Origin: CAIVAT01 sp964525995
Lineage (GTDB): Bacteria; Bacteroidota; Bacteroidia; Bacteroidales; FEN-979
DNA: 64,000 nt
NCBI GenBank assembly: GCA_964525995.1
Contig: CAZGIM010000004.1
Location: 179,420-243,419 of the forward strand
Reading direction: 5' to 3'
In this document: positions 1 to 7,690 of the stretch, piece after piece
How positions within the stretch are numbered: the stretch's first letter is position 1
Layout of the letters: each line of letters starts with the position of its first letter
The notes under the pieces: generated by a model
Seen by the model: the letters and a program-made list of their open reading frames with translations, nothing else
What the model was told of the DNA's origin: nothing
Database searches by the model: none
Program-made: the position numbers and the translations under genes

Positions 1-369
1 GCTCACTACAACGATTTTACCTGGTTTGACGGAACCGGTCCCCGCGATCAAGTCGATTTTGTACTTCTTTAAAAGGAATTGCACCCCTTTGCTCATCGAC
101 TCGGCCACATTGCGGCTTCGGCTAATCATAGCGTCGAAATTGACTTTCGGTTCCTCGGCAATCACGCCATAATCGGCAGCATGCAGAACATTTTGAAAAA
201 TAGTAGCGCTTTTCAATAACGCTTTGGTGGGGATACAACCCCAGTTCAGGCAAATCCCCCCGATCTCGGCTTTCTCCACGACGGCAGTCTTTAATCCTAA
301 TTGAGACGCCCTGATAGCGGCAACATAACCACCCGGCCCGCTGCCAATGACTATAATATCGTAATTCAT
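1..369 (-). CDS. lpdA: Dihydrolipoamide dehydrogenase (E3), N-terminal part
   Basis: The reverse strand from the ATG at 369 encodes about 123 residues before the window edge; the C-terminal three quarters lie outside. It opens with MNYDIIVIGSGPGGYVAA, the FAD-binding dinucleotide fold (GxGxxG), and continues to GGICLNWGCIPTK, which carries the redox-active CxxxxC disulfide of E3 enzymes. The family reoxidises the lipoyl group of 2-oxoacid dehydrogenases and of the glycine cleavage H protein, transferring electrons to NAD+. A glycine decarboxylase gene lies 7 kb away, so a role with the glycine cleavage system is possible but inferred. Family identity is firm. Which complex it serves cannot be told from this fragment. 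Confidence 0.93.
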   Translation of the reverse strand, partial: MNYDIIVIGSGPGGYVAAIRASQLGLKTAVVEKAEIGGICLNWGCIPTKALLKSATIFQNVLHAADYGVIAEEPKVNFDAMISRSRNVAESMSKGVQFLLKKYKIDLIAGTGSVKPGKIVVVS

Positions 370-625
370 AAAGGTTCGGATTTAAACTGCGAAATTAACA
401 AAAATTAACCGTTTCGGAAGGTATAGCGACTCTGATTTTTACACCACTGCAACTTCCCGGGGTATTTCAAACAATCAGGATTTTAATGGGAATGTCGAAA
501 AGTCTTTATTTATCTCTGGCGATCTCCTCATACATAATGCTCCTTTCCTGAACCCCGTCGGGATGAATTATTTTGTAATATAAAATATGTCACTAAATTT
601 ATACACTTAAATCAACCAACTGAAG

Positions 626-2083
626 ATGGAACATTATCTGAATGCTGCGCGAAGAGCGGTAGCATGGCACCGCGAATACCGTAAACAGATGAGCCAATGC
701 CGTTTTGATACCATAGCCGCGCATGGTGTATATTCGATGCAGGAAGCGCTCGACTTCAACCAGGGATCGATCATCGAACCTGTTTACATGGCCACTTCAC
801 AGGCCTACCGGGATGCAGATGAAATGGAAGCCGCCCTGGGATACCAGATTCCAACCTGGTGCTATGCCCGGATTGCCAATCCGACGATGTATTACCTTGA
901 AGGAGTTCTTGCCCTTTTAGAAGGTTATGGATCCGGCCTGGAAACCTCCTGCATCGTCACCTCCTCCGGCATGTCAGCAATCCAGAGCGCAGTCGATCCT
1001 TTCCTGGTTGCCGACCCCGCGAACCCCGGGAAAAAGATGAACTTCGTGGCGTCGACACAGGTATACGGCGGCACATTCCAACAATTTTCCATCCGGAAAG
1101 ATAAAGAACGTCTTATCGAATGGAGAAAAGTGATTAACTCAACTGACCTGGCAGAATGGGAATCAAAAATTGATGCGGAGACCCGGTTCCTTTACGGTGA
1201 ATTGCCCAGCAATCCCGGCCAGGCATTCTTCGATATCCGTAAAGTCGCTGATCTTGCCCATAAATACGGAATCCCTCTGATCGTCGATTCAACGGTTGCT
1301 ACTCCCGCTTTGCTTCGCCCACTCGGACACGGCGCCGACATTGTGATTCAATCAGTTACCAAATCACTTGCCACGAGCGGATTTGGGATCGCAGGGGCCG
1401 TGATTTCACGAAAAAACATCGTATCCTCTCTCGATAATCCGGAGATGAAAGCTGACTTTGCAGCTTATCTTAAACTGTTACCCAATCGCGACAATGGTCC
1501 CAACCTGTCACCCATGAATGCAGTACTTGCCCTTAACGATATCCGGACCATCCGGATGCGAATGGATGTTATGAGTAAAAATACCCTGAAGATTGCCCGG
1601 TTTCTGAATGAGCACAAACATGTTGAACGGGTTGAATACCTTGGACTGGATAATCACCCGTTGCATGAATTAGCCTCCCGGTACCTCTTTCTCGTCGATG
1701 CAGAGTATGATGAACAGTATCAGAAACCGATGAACCGCTATGGTCACCTGATGTCATTCCTTGTAAAGGGGGATGCGAAAATGACCCGCGGGGTATTTGA
1801 TGCCTTTACACGGATCTGGCGGGCGACAGACCTTGGGCGCATCAAGTCGGTCGCGACCATCCCGGCTATTTCGACCCATTCACAACAGGGAGAAGAGGGC
1901 AGGAAACTGGCCGGAATCCCTTCAAACCTGATCCGTCTGTGTGTTGGTGTTGAACATCCCGACGACATCATTAAGGATCTGGATAAAGCTTTAGCAGTGC
2001 TGGATGGTAAAAAAGTTTTTGTTTCAGCCCCCGAGTTTTCAGCAGGAGGCGCCTCATCGGCCCGACTCAGAAAGGATTCGTAA
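626..2083 (+). CDS. Cys/Met metabolism PLP-dependent enzyme, long form
   Basis: 485 residues, against roughly 390 for most cystathionine gamma-synthase / gamma-lyase family members. The family fold is clear: substrate/PLP region YARIANPT (80-87), SSGMSAIQ (113-120), VDSTVATP (220-227) and the Schiff-base lysine K246 in SVTKSLATSGFG. The extra length lies in a 30-residue N-terminal lead and a longer C-terminal half. These enzymes act on O-acylhomoserine, cystathionine or methionine. The sequence does not decide which. The gene sits 11 bp upstream of threonine synthase and is probably co-transcribed with it, which points to homoserine-derived amino acid metabolism. The upstream 256 bp hold no recognisable SAM riboswitch. 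Confidence 0.85.
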   Translation: MEHYLNAARRAVAWHREYRKQMSQCRFDTIAAHGVYSMQEALDFNQGSIIEPVYMATSQAYRDADEMEAALGYQIPTWCYARIANPTMYYLEGVLALLEGYGSGLETSCIVTSSGMSAIQSAVDPFLVADPANPGKKMNFVASTQVYGGTFQQFSIRKDKERLIEWRKVINSTDLAEWESKIDAETRFLYGELPSNPGQAFFDIRKVADLAHKYGIPLIVDSTVATPALLRPLGHGADIVIQSVTKSLATSGFGIAGAVISRKNIVSSLDNPEMKADFAAYLKLLPNRDNGPNLSPMNAVLALNDIRTIRMRMDVMSKNTLKIARFLNEHKHVERVEYLGLDNHPLHELASRYLFLVDAEYDEQYQKPMNRYGHLMSFLVKGDAKMTRGVFDAFTRIWRATDLGRIKSVATIPAISTHSQQGEEGRKLAGIPSNLIRLCVGVEHPDDIIKDLDKALAVLDGKKVFVSAPEFSAGGASSARLRKDS

Positions 2084-2094
2084 TAACCCGGCCT

Positions 2095-3456
2095 ATGCTG
2101 TACCAGTCAACCAACCGAAAATCCGACCCCGTTTCTTTTAGCCAGGCGCTGCTGAGGGGTCAGGCCCCCGACCGGGGCCTCTATATGCCGGTAACCATAC
2201 CGGAAATTTCCCGAGCAACCATGGCTGACTTCGTTAACCTGAGTTACGATGAGATTGCATTCCGGATTGCAAGTAAATTTATGGAGGGAGAAATACTTGA
2301 GGAAGCATTACGACGGATTACCAGGGAATCATACGACTTCCTCATCCCGTTGGAACAGGTTTCAGGCCGGAATTATATCATGCGTTTAGACCAAGGACCC
2401 ACCGCTTCCTTCAAGGATTTCGCCGCCCGTATGATGGGCCGCCTGATGCAGTATTACCTTGGACAGTCGAATGGCCATCTGCTCATCCTCACAGCTACTT
2501 CCGGAGACACCGGAAGCGCCGTTGCCAATGCTTTTTACGGGCTTGATAACATCCAGGTCGTTGTTCTTTTTCCCAGGTCGGAGGTCACCGAAAGGCAACG
2601 CCGCCAGATGACAACTCTGGGTAAAAATGTCCATATTTTAGCGCTGGATGCGAAATTCGACGATTGTCAGGCATTAGTCAAACAGGCTTTTGCGGATGAA
2701 CAACTCGCACACCTGAACCTCTCCTCTGCCAATTCCATCAACATGGGCCGGCTGATCCCACAGATAGTATATTACTTTTATGCCTGGTCGAGACTTGCCA
2801 GGACCGATGTTCAGGAAAAAATCATCTTCTCGGTTCCCTCCGGGAATTTCGGTGATATGATGGGGGGAACCCTGGCCCTGAAAATGGGATTGCCGGTTAA
2901 AAAATTCGTGATAGCCACCAATGAAAATGACGAATTTCCCAAATACCTGAATTCAGGGACCTACCAGAAAATTGAACCTTCACGCAATTGCATCTCCAGC
3001 GCCATGAATGTAGGGCATCCCAGCAACCTTGCCAGACTGGTTTCACTCTATGGCGGTATGATGGACGAAAAGGGAAATATCAGTATCGAAGCCGATATGG
3101 AAACAATGCAAAAGGATCTTTTTTCAGTGAGTATCGACGATGCAAAAACCCGCGAAACCATTACGCAGACTTACCAGACCTACAGGATTATGCTGGAACC
3201 TCATGGGGCAGTAGGATGGGCGGGATTACAGGAATATTTAAGATATCACCGACATGAAATACCGGACAACCAGCTTTGTGTTTCGTTAGAGACCGCCCAT
3301 CCTGCAAAATTTCCCGATGAGATAAGGACACTGTTAGGCGTAGAACCTGAAGCGCCCCCAAGCCTTGCCGGACTTGATACTAAACCGGAATTTTATACTG
3401 ATCTAAACCTTGATTATCGGGATTTCAGAACCTATCTTCTGGATCAATTCGGATAA
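2095..3456 (+). CDS. thrC: Threonine synthase
   Basis: 453 residues, a usual length for the long ThrC class. It converts O-phosphohomoserine and water to threonine and phosphate, using PLP in the cytoplasm. The PLP lysine is K107 in PTASFKDFAARMMG. The phosphate-binding region TATSGDTGSAVA and the GNFGDMMGG loop are also present. The N-terminal stretch with LLRGQAPDRGLYMP is typical of ThrC. It starts 11 bp after the preceding PLP enzyme, so the two are likely one transcript. The ThrH-like gene follows after a 193-bp gap filled with short repeats. No thrA or thrB lies in the window. Confidence 0.96.
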   Translation: MLYQSTNRKSDPVSFSQALLRGQAPDRGLYMPVTIPEISRATMADFVNLSYDEIAFRIASKFMEGEILEEALRRITRESYDFLIPLEQVSGRNYIMRLDQGPTASFKDFAARMMGRLMQYYLGQSNGHLLILTATSGDTGSAVANAFYGLDNIQVVVLFPRSEVTERQRRQMTTLGKNVHILALDAKFDDCQALVKQAFADEQLAHLNLSSANSINMGRLIPQIVYYFYAWSRLARTDVQEKIIFSVPSGNFGDMMGGTLALKMGLPVKKFVIATNENDEFPKYLNSGTYQKIEPSRNCISSAMNVGHPSNLARLVSLYGGMMDEKGNISIEADMETMQKDLFSVSIDDAKTRETITQTYQTYRIMLEPHGAVGWAGLQEYLRYHRHEIPDNQLCVSLETAHPAKFPDEIRTLLGVEPEAPPSLAGLDTKPEFYTDLNLDYRDFRTYLLDQFG

Positions 3457-3496
3457 CCCCTCCTTTGATTTACATGGATGAGAATTTCATATTGAC

Positions 3497-3645
3497 TGAT
3501 TGACGGAATGACTGAATGAGTGATTGAGTGAATGAGTGAATGAGTGATTGAAAATGTGCTAATGTAAAATTTTAAATTATTTTTTCCCTAATGCCTAATG
3601 GCCAATTCCTAATTCCTTGATCCTTGATCTTTGAACTAAACTTTT
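3497..3645. repeat. Short degenerate tandem repeats between thrC and thrH
   Basis: From about 3497 to 3551 the sequence is built of 4-base TGAx units (TGAATGAGTGAT-like). From about 3585 to 3640 it changes to CCTAAT / CCTTGAT-like units ending in GATCTTTGAAC. No ORF or hairpin explains it. It is low-complexity intergenic DNA of a kind common in Bacteroidota genomes and is likely prone to slippage. It separates the thrC transcript from the next gene. Confidence 0.7.
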
Positions 3646-3649
3646 TCCT

Positions 3650-4270
3650 ATGTACATCGTTTGCTCTGATCTTGAAGGCGTTTTCGTTCCCGAGGTTTGG
3701 ATCAATGTAGCGGATAAGACTGCAATCCCCGAACTGCGACGGACCACACGCGATGAACCGGACTACAATCTGCTGATGCGGCAGCGTATGCAGATTCTCG
3801 ACAAACACGGGTTGAAGCTCCATGATATCCAGGAGGTGATTTCCCGGATCAGACCTTTGCCTGGCGCCCTGGGATTTATCGAATGGGTCAGAGAAAGAAG
3901 CCAGCTTATCGTGGTATCCGATACCTTTATTCAGTTTGCCGATCCGTTGATGAAGCAATTGGGACGACCTACTCTTCTTTGTCATACCCTGGTTATGGAT
4001 GAAACAAACCGGATCATTGATTTTACACTTCGCCAGTCCGATCCAAAGCGGCGAACCGTCGAAGCATTGCAGAGCCTGAACTATCAGGTGATAGCCATGG
4101 GCGACTCTTACAACGACTGCAGCATGCTTCAGCAAGCTGACGTCGGAATACTGTTCAGGCCTCCGGAAAATGTCATCCGCGATTACCCCCAATTCCCGGT
4201 AGTTCATCAATACGATGAACTGAAAAAAATCCTGCAACCCTATTTTGATGGGAACCCACCGTTAAAATGA
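3650..4270 (+). CDS. thrH: ThrH-like phosphoserine phosphatase / homoserine phosphotransferase
   Basis: 206 residues with a complete HAD-phosphatase set: motif I DLEG (D7, E9, the DxE form characteristic of ThrH), motif II SDT in IVVSDTF, motif III lysine in DPKRRT, and motif IV GDSYNDCSML. The PEVWINVA segment after motif I also fits ThrH. In Pseudomonas aeruginosa this family dephosphorylates phosphoserine and can pass the phosphate to homoserine, giving the substrate of ThrC. Its place beside thrC, with no thrB visible, supports that second role here, but this is inference. The alternative is a plain SerB-type phosphatase. Confidence 0.88.
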   Translation: MYIVCSDLEGVFVPEVWINVADKTAIPELRRTTRDEPDYNLLMRQRMQILDKHGLKLHDIQEVISRIRPLPGALGFIEWVRERSQLIVVSDTFIQFADPLMKQLGRPTLLCHTLVMDETNRIIDFTLRQSDPKRRTVEALQSLNYQVIAMGDSYNDCSMLQQADVGILFRPPENVIRDYPQFPVVHQYDELKKILQPYFDGNPPLK

Positions 4271-4289
4271 CTCCCTAATCTGGCGCCGG

Positions 4290-4321
4290 TTGTACTGGCA
4301 TCCTTTTAATTATTACCTTTG
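4290..4321 (+). promoter_or_regulatory. Bacteroidota-type promoter for the 4403 gene
   Basis: TACCTTTG at 4314-4321 matches the -7 consensus TAnnTTTG, and a TTG at 4290-4292 stands 21 bp upstream at the -33 position. The start codon at 4403 lies about 75 bp downstream of the predicted start site. The leader is AT-rich, with no riboswitch I can recognise. Confidence 0.6.
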
Positions 4322-4402
4322 CACTTCCTGAAGACGTTGTGTCTGTTTTAGTTTAATTGTTTGAAATTAAACAAGTTAATATAATTTTTTAAATCTGTTT
4401 TT

Positions 4403-5593
4403 ATGAAAAATGATCCTTCAACCCGTATTTTTGACCTTCTGCAGTTTGGAGAGTATGGGGATGTCAATCCGTCGGTATGTGATTCGGCCACGTTCACATT
4501 TATGCAGGCAAAGACCATGCTCGAGACCTTTCAGGGTGAAGCCGAAGGTTGCTTTCTCTATTCGCGACATTGGAATCCAAGTAATAAATACCTTGCCGAC
4601 GCACTTGCGGTCATGGAAGGGACCGAATCGGCCTGGGTAACGGCATCCGGAATGGCAGCCATTACCTGTACCATCCTTCAGATATGCAGCAGCGGGGATC
4701 ATATCGTTTCCAGTCAGACCATTTACGGTGGCTCCTTTGCTTTTTTATTTAATTATGTGAAGAAATTCAACATCGGCGTGACCTTCGTCGATATCACCAA
4801 CCACGAAGAAGTCAGGAATGCGATCGGCCCGAATACGAAAATGATCTATACCGAAACCATGACCAATCCGCTGCTTCAGATTTCCGATATCCCCGCCCTT
4901 GCTGCCATCGCACATGAACGCGATATCAAACTGGTGGTCGACAACACGTTTACCCCAATGATCGTTGCCCCATATCAGCAGGGCGCCGACGTAGTGGTGT
5001 ACAGCATGACCAAATTTATAAACGGGAAAAACGATTGCGTAGCCGGCTCCATTTGTGCATCGAAAGATTTTATCGATTCGCTGAGCAATGTGAATGACGG
5101 TACGGCCATGCTTTTGGGACCGGCACTGGATCCGCTCCGATCCTCGGGCATCCTGAAAAATTTGCACACCCTGCACATCCGAATGAAACAGCACAGTAAA
5201 AATGCAGATTATCTGGCCCGGAAATTCAGGGAATATAACATCAAAATCAACTATCCCGGATTAGAGGATCACTGTGGGCATGCGACGTTAAAACGAATGA
5301 TGAATCCGGAATTCGGATTCGGCGGACTGATCACCATTGATATGGGCACAGCCGACCGGGCTGCCCGCCTGATGGAAAAGATGGAGCGTGCCGGTGTAGG
5401 TTATTTAGCGGTAAGTCTCGGATATTTCAAAACACTATTCAGCAATTCGGGAAAAAGCACCTCCTCCGAAGTACCGGAAGAGATTCAACGCGACATGGGC
5501 CTTTCTGAAGGACTAGTGCGCTTTTCGGTCGGACTTGATCACGATATCGAAAATACCTGGGAAAAGATCAAGAAATGTATCGACGAAATGTAA
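4403..5593 (+). CDS. Methionine gamma-lyase / O-acetylhomoserine sulfhydrylase family PLP enzyme
   Basis: 396 residues, normal for the Cys/Met PLP family. Visible marks are YSRHWNPSNKYL (53-64, the counterpart of the YxRxxNPT motif, here changed), TASGMAAI (80-87), VVDNTFTP (178-185) and the PLP lysine K204 in YSMTKFINGKND. The C-terminal VRFSVGLDH is the usual substrate carboxylate-binding arginine region. The family includes methionine gamma-lyase, cystathionine lyase and O-acetylhomoserine sulfhydrylase, and sequence inspection cannot separate them. With the other PLP enzyme at 626 it flanks thrC-thrH. It has its own promoter. The alpha/beta hydrolase gene begins 3 bp after its stop. Confidence 0.85.
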   Translation: MKNDPSTRIFDLLQFGEYGDVNPSVCDSATFTFMQAKTMLETFQGEAEGCFLYSRHWNPSNKYLADALAVMEGTESAWVTASGMAAITCTILQICSSGDHIVSSQTIYGGSFAFLFNYVKKFNIGVTFVDITNHEEVRNAIGPNTKMIYTETMTNPLLQISDIPALAAIAHERDIKLVVDNTFTPMIVAPYQQGADVVVYSMTKFINGKNDCVAGSICASKDFIDSLSNVNDGTAMLLGPALDPLRSSGILKNLHTLHIRMKQHSKNADYLARKFREYNIKINYPGLEDHCGHATLKRMMNPEFGFGGLITIDMGTADRAARLMEKMERAGVGYLAVSLGYFKTLFSNSGKSTSSEVPEEIQRDMGLSEGLVRFSVGLDHDIENTWEKIKKCIDEM

Positions 5594-5596
5594 TTC

Positions 5597-6622
5597 ATGC
5601 GAAAACCACTTGATCCTAAAGCCAAAGCCTTACTTACTGCAATAGCAGCGACAAATCTTCCCTCTATCGATTCGATCCCCTTGAATCATGCCCGGATTCA
5701 GGTTGAAAGTGGCATGGCTCGGATGAATATTCCGGTCATACCGGTAAAACGGATCACGAATGAATTGATTGACCTTGAAAATGAAAGAATTCCGGTAAGG
5801 ATTTATTACCCGGAGAGTTGGAATCTGGTTGCTTCTCAGGTAGAAATCCCCACCCTGATATTTTTTCACGGCGGAGGATGGGTGTTTTTTACCCTTGATA
5901 CCTACGATTCACTATGCACTCACCTTTGTTCGTTGGCAAGTGCTGTTGTGATCAGTGTCGATTACCGCCGTTCACCCGAGTTCAGGTATCCCGTTCCCCT
6001 AAACGATTGCATGGATGCGACTGAATATATACTGACACATTCGGAGAACTGGAACATTTTTTCTGACAGGTTTTATCTGATTGGTGACAGTGCAGGCGGC
6101 AACCTTGCAGCTGTAACCGCAATGAAATTAAGGGACCTGTACAGGTCGGAGCATCAGAATAGAATTGAATCCCCGACAATTTCCGGCGACCAGCTTATCA
6201 GGCGTGATCTGTATACTAAAATTTCAGGTCAAATTCTGTTGTATCCTGTAACCGATTATTACAGCAATCAGAAACCATCGCATCTGACATTCAGCGATGG
6301 ATACGGTCTTTCGATGAATGACATGGTTTGGTTCTGGAAACAATATCTTGAAAATGAAGATCTTGCCTTCAACCCTTACGTATCGCCGCTTCAAGCAGAA
6401 GACTTGAGTGAATTGCCTCCGGCACTGGTTATCGTGTCAGGCTATGATCCCTTACGGGATGAAGGAATCCTATATGCAAATCGCCTGCAATCGGCCGGTA
6501 TAAATATCAGTTTATCGGTTTATGGCGGTATGATCCATGGATTTTTAAGCTACCTCGGGATCCTGAAACAGGCCATCCCGGCTCTTGAAGAGGTCGCTGC
6601 CTGGATCCGGGCACAGGGTTGA
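5597..6622 (+). CDS. Alpha/beta hydrolase, HSL-type esterase
   Basis: 341 residues. It shows the hormone-sensitive-lipase (family IV) esterase signatures: oxyanion-hole HGGGW (91-95), DYRRSPE (122-128), nucleophile S165 in GDSAGGN, an acid in SGYDPLRDEG and the catalytic histidine in GMIHGF near the C-terminus. There is no signal peptide, so it is probably a cytoplasmic carboxylester hydrolase or deacetylase of unknown substrate. It begins 3 bp after the preceding PLP gene and is probably co-transcribed. An insertion of about 25 residues follows the nucleophile region. The neighbouring 6639-7574 gene on the opposite strand encodes a second HSL-type enzyme. Confidence 0.9.
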   Translation: MRKPLDPKAKALLTAIAATNLPSIDSIPLNHARIQVESGMARMNIPVIPVKRITNELIDLENERIPVRIYYPESWNLVASQVEIPTLIFFHGGGWVFFTLDTYDSLCTHLCSLASAVVISVDYRRSPEFRYPVPLNDCMDATEYILTHSENWNIFSDRFYLIGDSAGGNLAAVTAMKLRDLYRSEHQNRIESPTISGDQLIRRDLYTKISGQILLYPVTDYYSNQKPSHLTFSDGYGLSMNDMVWFWKQYLENEDLAFNPYVSPLQAEDLSELPPALVIVSGYDPLRDEGILYANRLQSAGINISLSVYGGMIHGFLSYLGILKQAIPALEEVAAWIRAQG

Positions 6623-6638
6623 TCAATCAGATGCAGTA

Positions 6639-7574
6639 TCATACCTGTTCAGCAACTTTCAGGTGCTGATGAATAAATCTGAGTATCTCGTCCATTGCTT
6701 CCGTGGCTTCTTTGAACATGGGGGCCATCAACGGATAGCAATGAAACATTCCCTTACCCGGTCTGAATGTAACTTCAACGCCAGCCTGCTGTGCTTTGAG
6801 ATAAAACTGTTTCCCGTCATCGTACAACTCATCATCACATCCTGAATTGATGAAGAGGGGAGGAAGCCCTTTCAGATTGCCAAAAAGCGGCGAGATCAGC
6901 GGATCTTCGCGTCTGTGATCACCAACGTAATGTTTGCTGAAAACAGTCCACGAATTTAGTGGAGCCAGGGAAACCTTATTCTTCGTCAGGTATGATGCTC
7001 CCGAACAGGTCAGATCGGTCCAGGGAGATATTGCAACCGCAGCGGCAGGTAAAGGAAGACCCTGATCTTTCAACGACAGCAGTGTTGCCAGGCACAATCC
7101 ACCCCCGGCCGATTCGCCGGCAATCAGAATGTTCTCAGATTTGTAACCGTTTGAAAGTAACCATTTATAAACCGTTACAGAATCATCGAGTGCTGCCGGG
7201 AACGGATGTTCCGGTGCCAGCCGGTACTCATAAATAAAATTCGCGATGCCGGCCGATCGGGCAAATTTGGAGACAATTCCCCTGTGATCATTGCAGGATC
7301 CTGAAACATAACCCCCGCCGTGTACATACATGATGACCTTATCCGGGGGACTATTTTCGGGAACAAGCCATTCTGCCTGAATTCCATCAATAGTAATTGC
7401 CTTGACTACGATTCCTTCGGGAATCCTGCCAAATTTGTTTGCACCGCGCTCACAAGTTGCCCGGAATCCCGGAATGGAGGTATCCTGATCGAACGTCTCC
7501 TTTTTGATACTGCCGTTCAAAAGATGGCGGTTACGAAGCATCAACACGATCAGTTTTCCTTTTACACTTGTCAT
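6639..7574 (-). CDS. Alpha/beta hydrolase, HSL-type esterase
   Basis: 311 residues, the usual family length. Motifs are HGGGY (85-89), YRLAPEHPFPAA (118-129), nucleophile S155 in GESAGGG, SGCDDELYDDG with the catalytic Asp, and the C-terminal histidine in GMFHCYPL. It belongs to the same family as the enzyme at 5597 but is not a close copy, since the lengths and most of the sequence differ. The two genes converge with 16 bp between their stops. It has no export signal. The substrate is unknown; esterases of this class act on short acyl esters. Confidence 0.9.
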   Translation of the reverse strand: MTSVKGKLIVLMLRNRHLLNGSIKKETFDQDTSIPGFRATCERGANKFGRIPEGIVVKAITIDGIQAEWLVPENSPPDKVIMYVHGGGYVSGSCNDHRGIVSKFARSAGIANFIYEYRLAPEHPFPAALDDSVTVYKWLLSNGYKSENILIAGESAGGGLCLATLLSLKDQGLPLPAAAVAISPWTDLTCSGASYLTKNKVSLAPLNSWTVFSKHYVGDHRREDPLISPLFGNLKGLPPLFINSGCDDELYDDGKQFYLKAQQAGVEVTFRPGKGMFHCYPLMAPMFKEATEAMDEILRFIHQHLKVAEQV

Positions 7575-7690
7575 TTTAAAGCTAAATATTAAAAAATCAG
7601 ATTAGTACCGGGCTAAACTTTTTTGCCGTAATAAAATTTCTTCGTGGATTTTAATCGTGATATCCTGCCTACAGAAATCCCGGGAGTATG

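Noticed and set aside
370..625. SAM or other riboswitch upstream of the first PLP enzyme
   Set aside because: I looked for SAM-I and SAM-II cores and found none. The region holds only a short CCCGTCGGG palindrome and AT-rich DNA.
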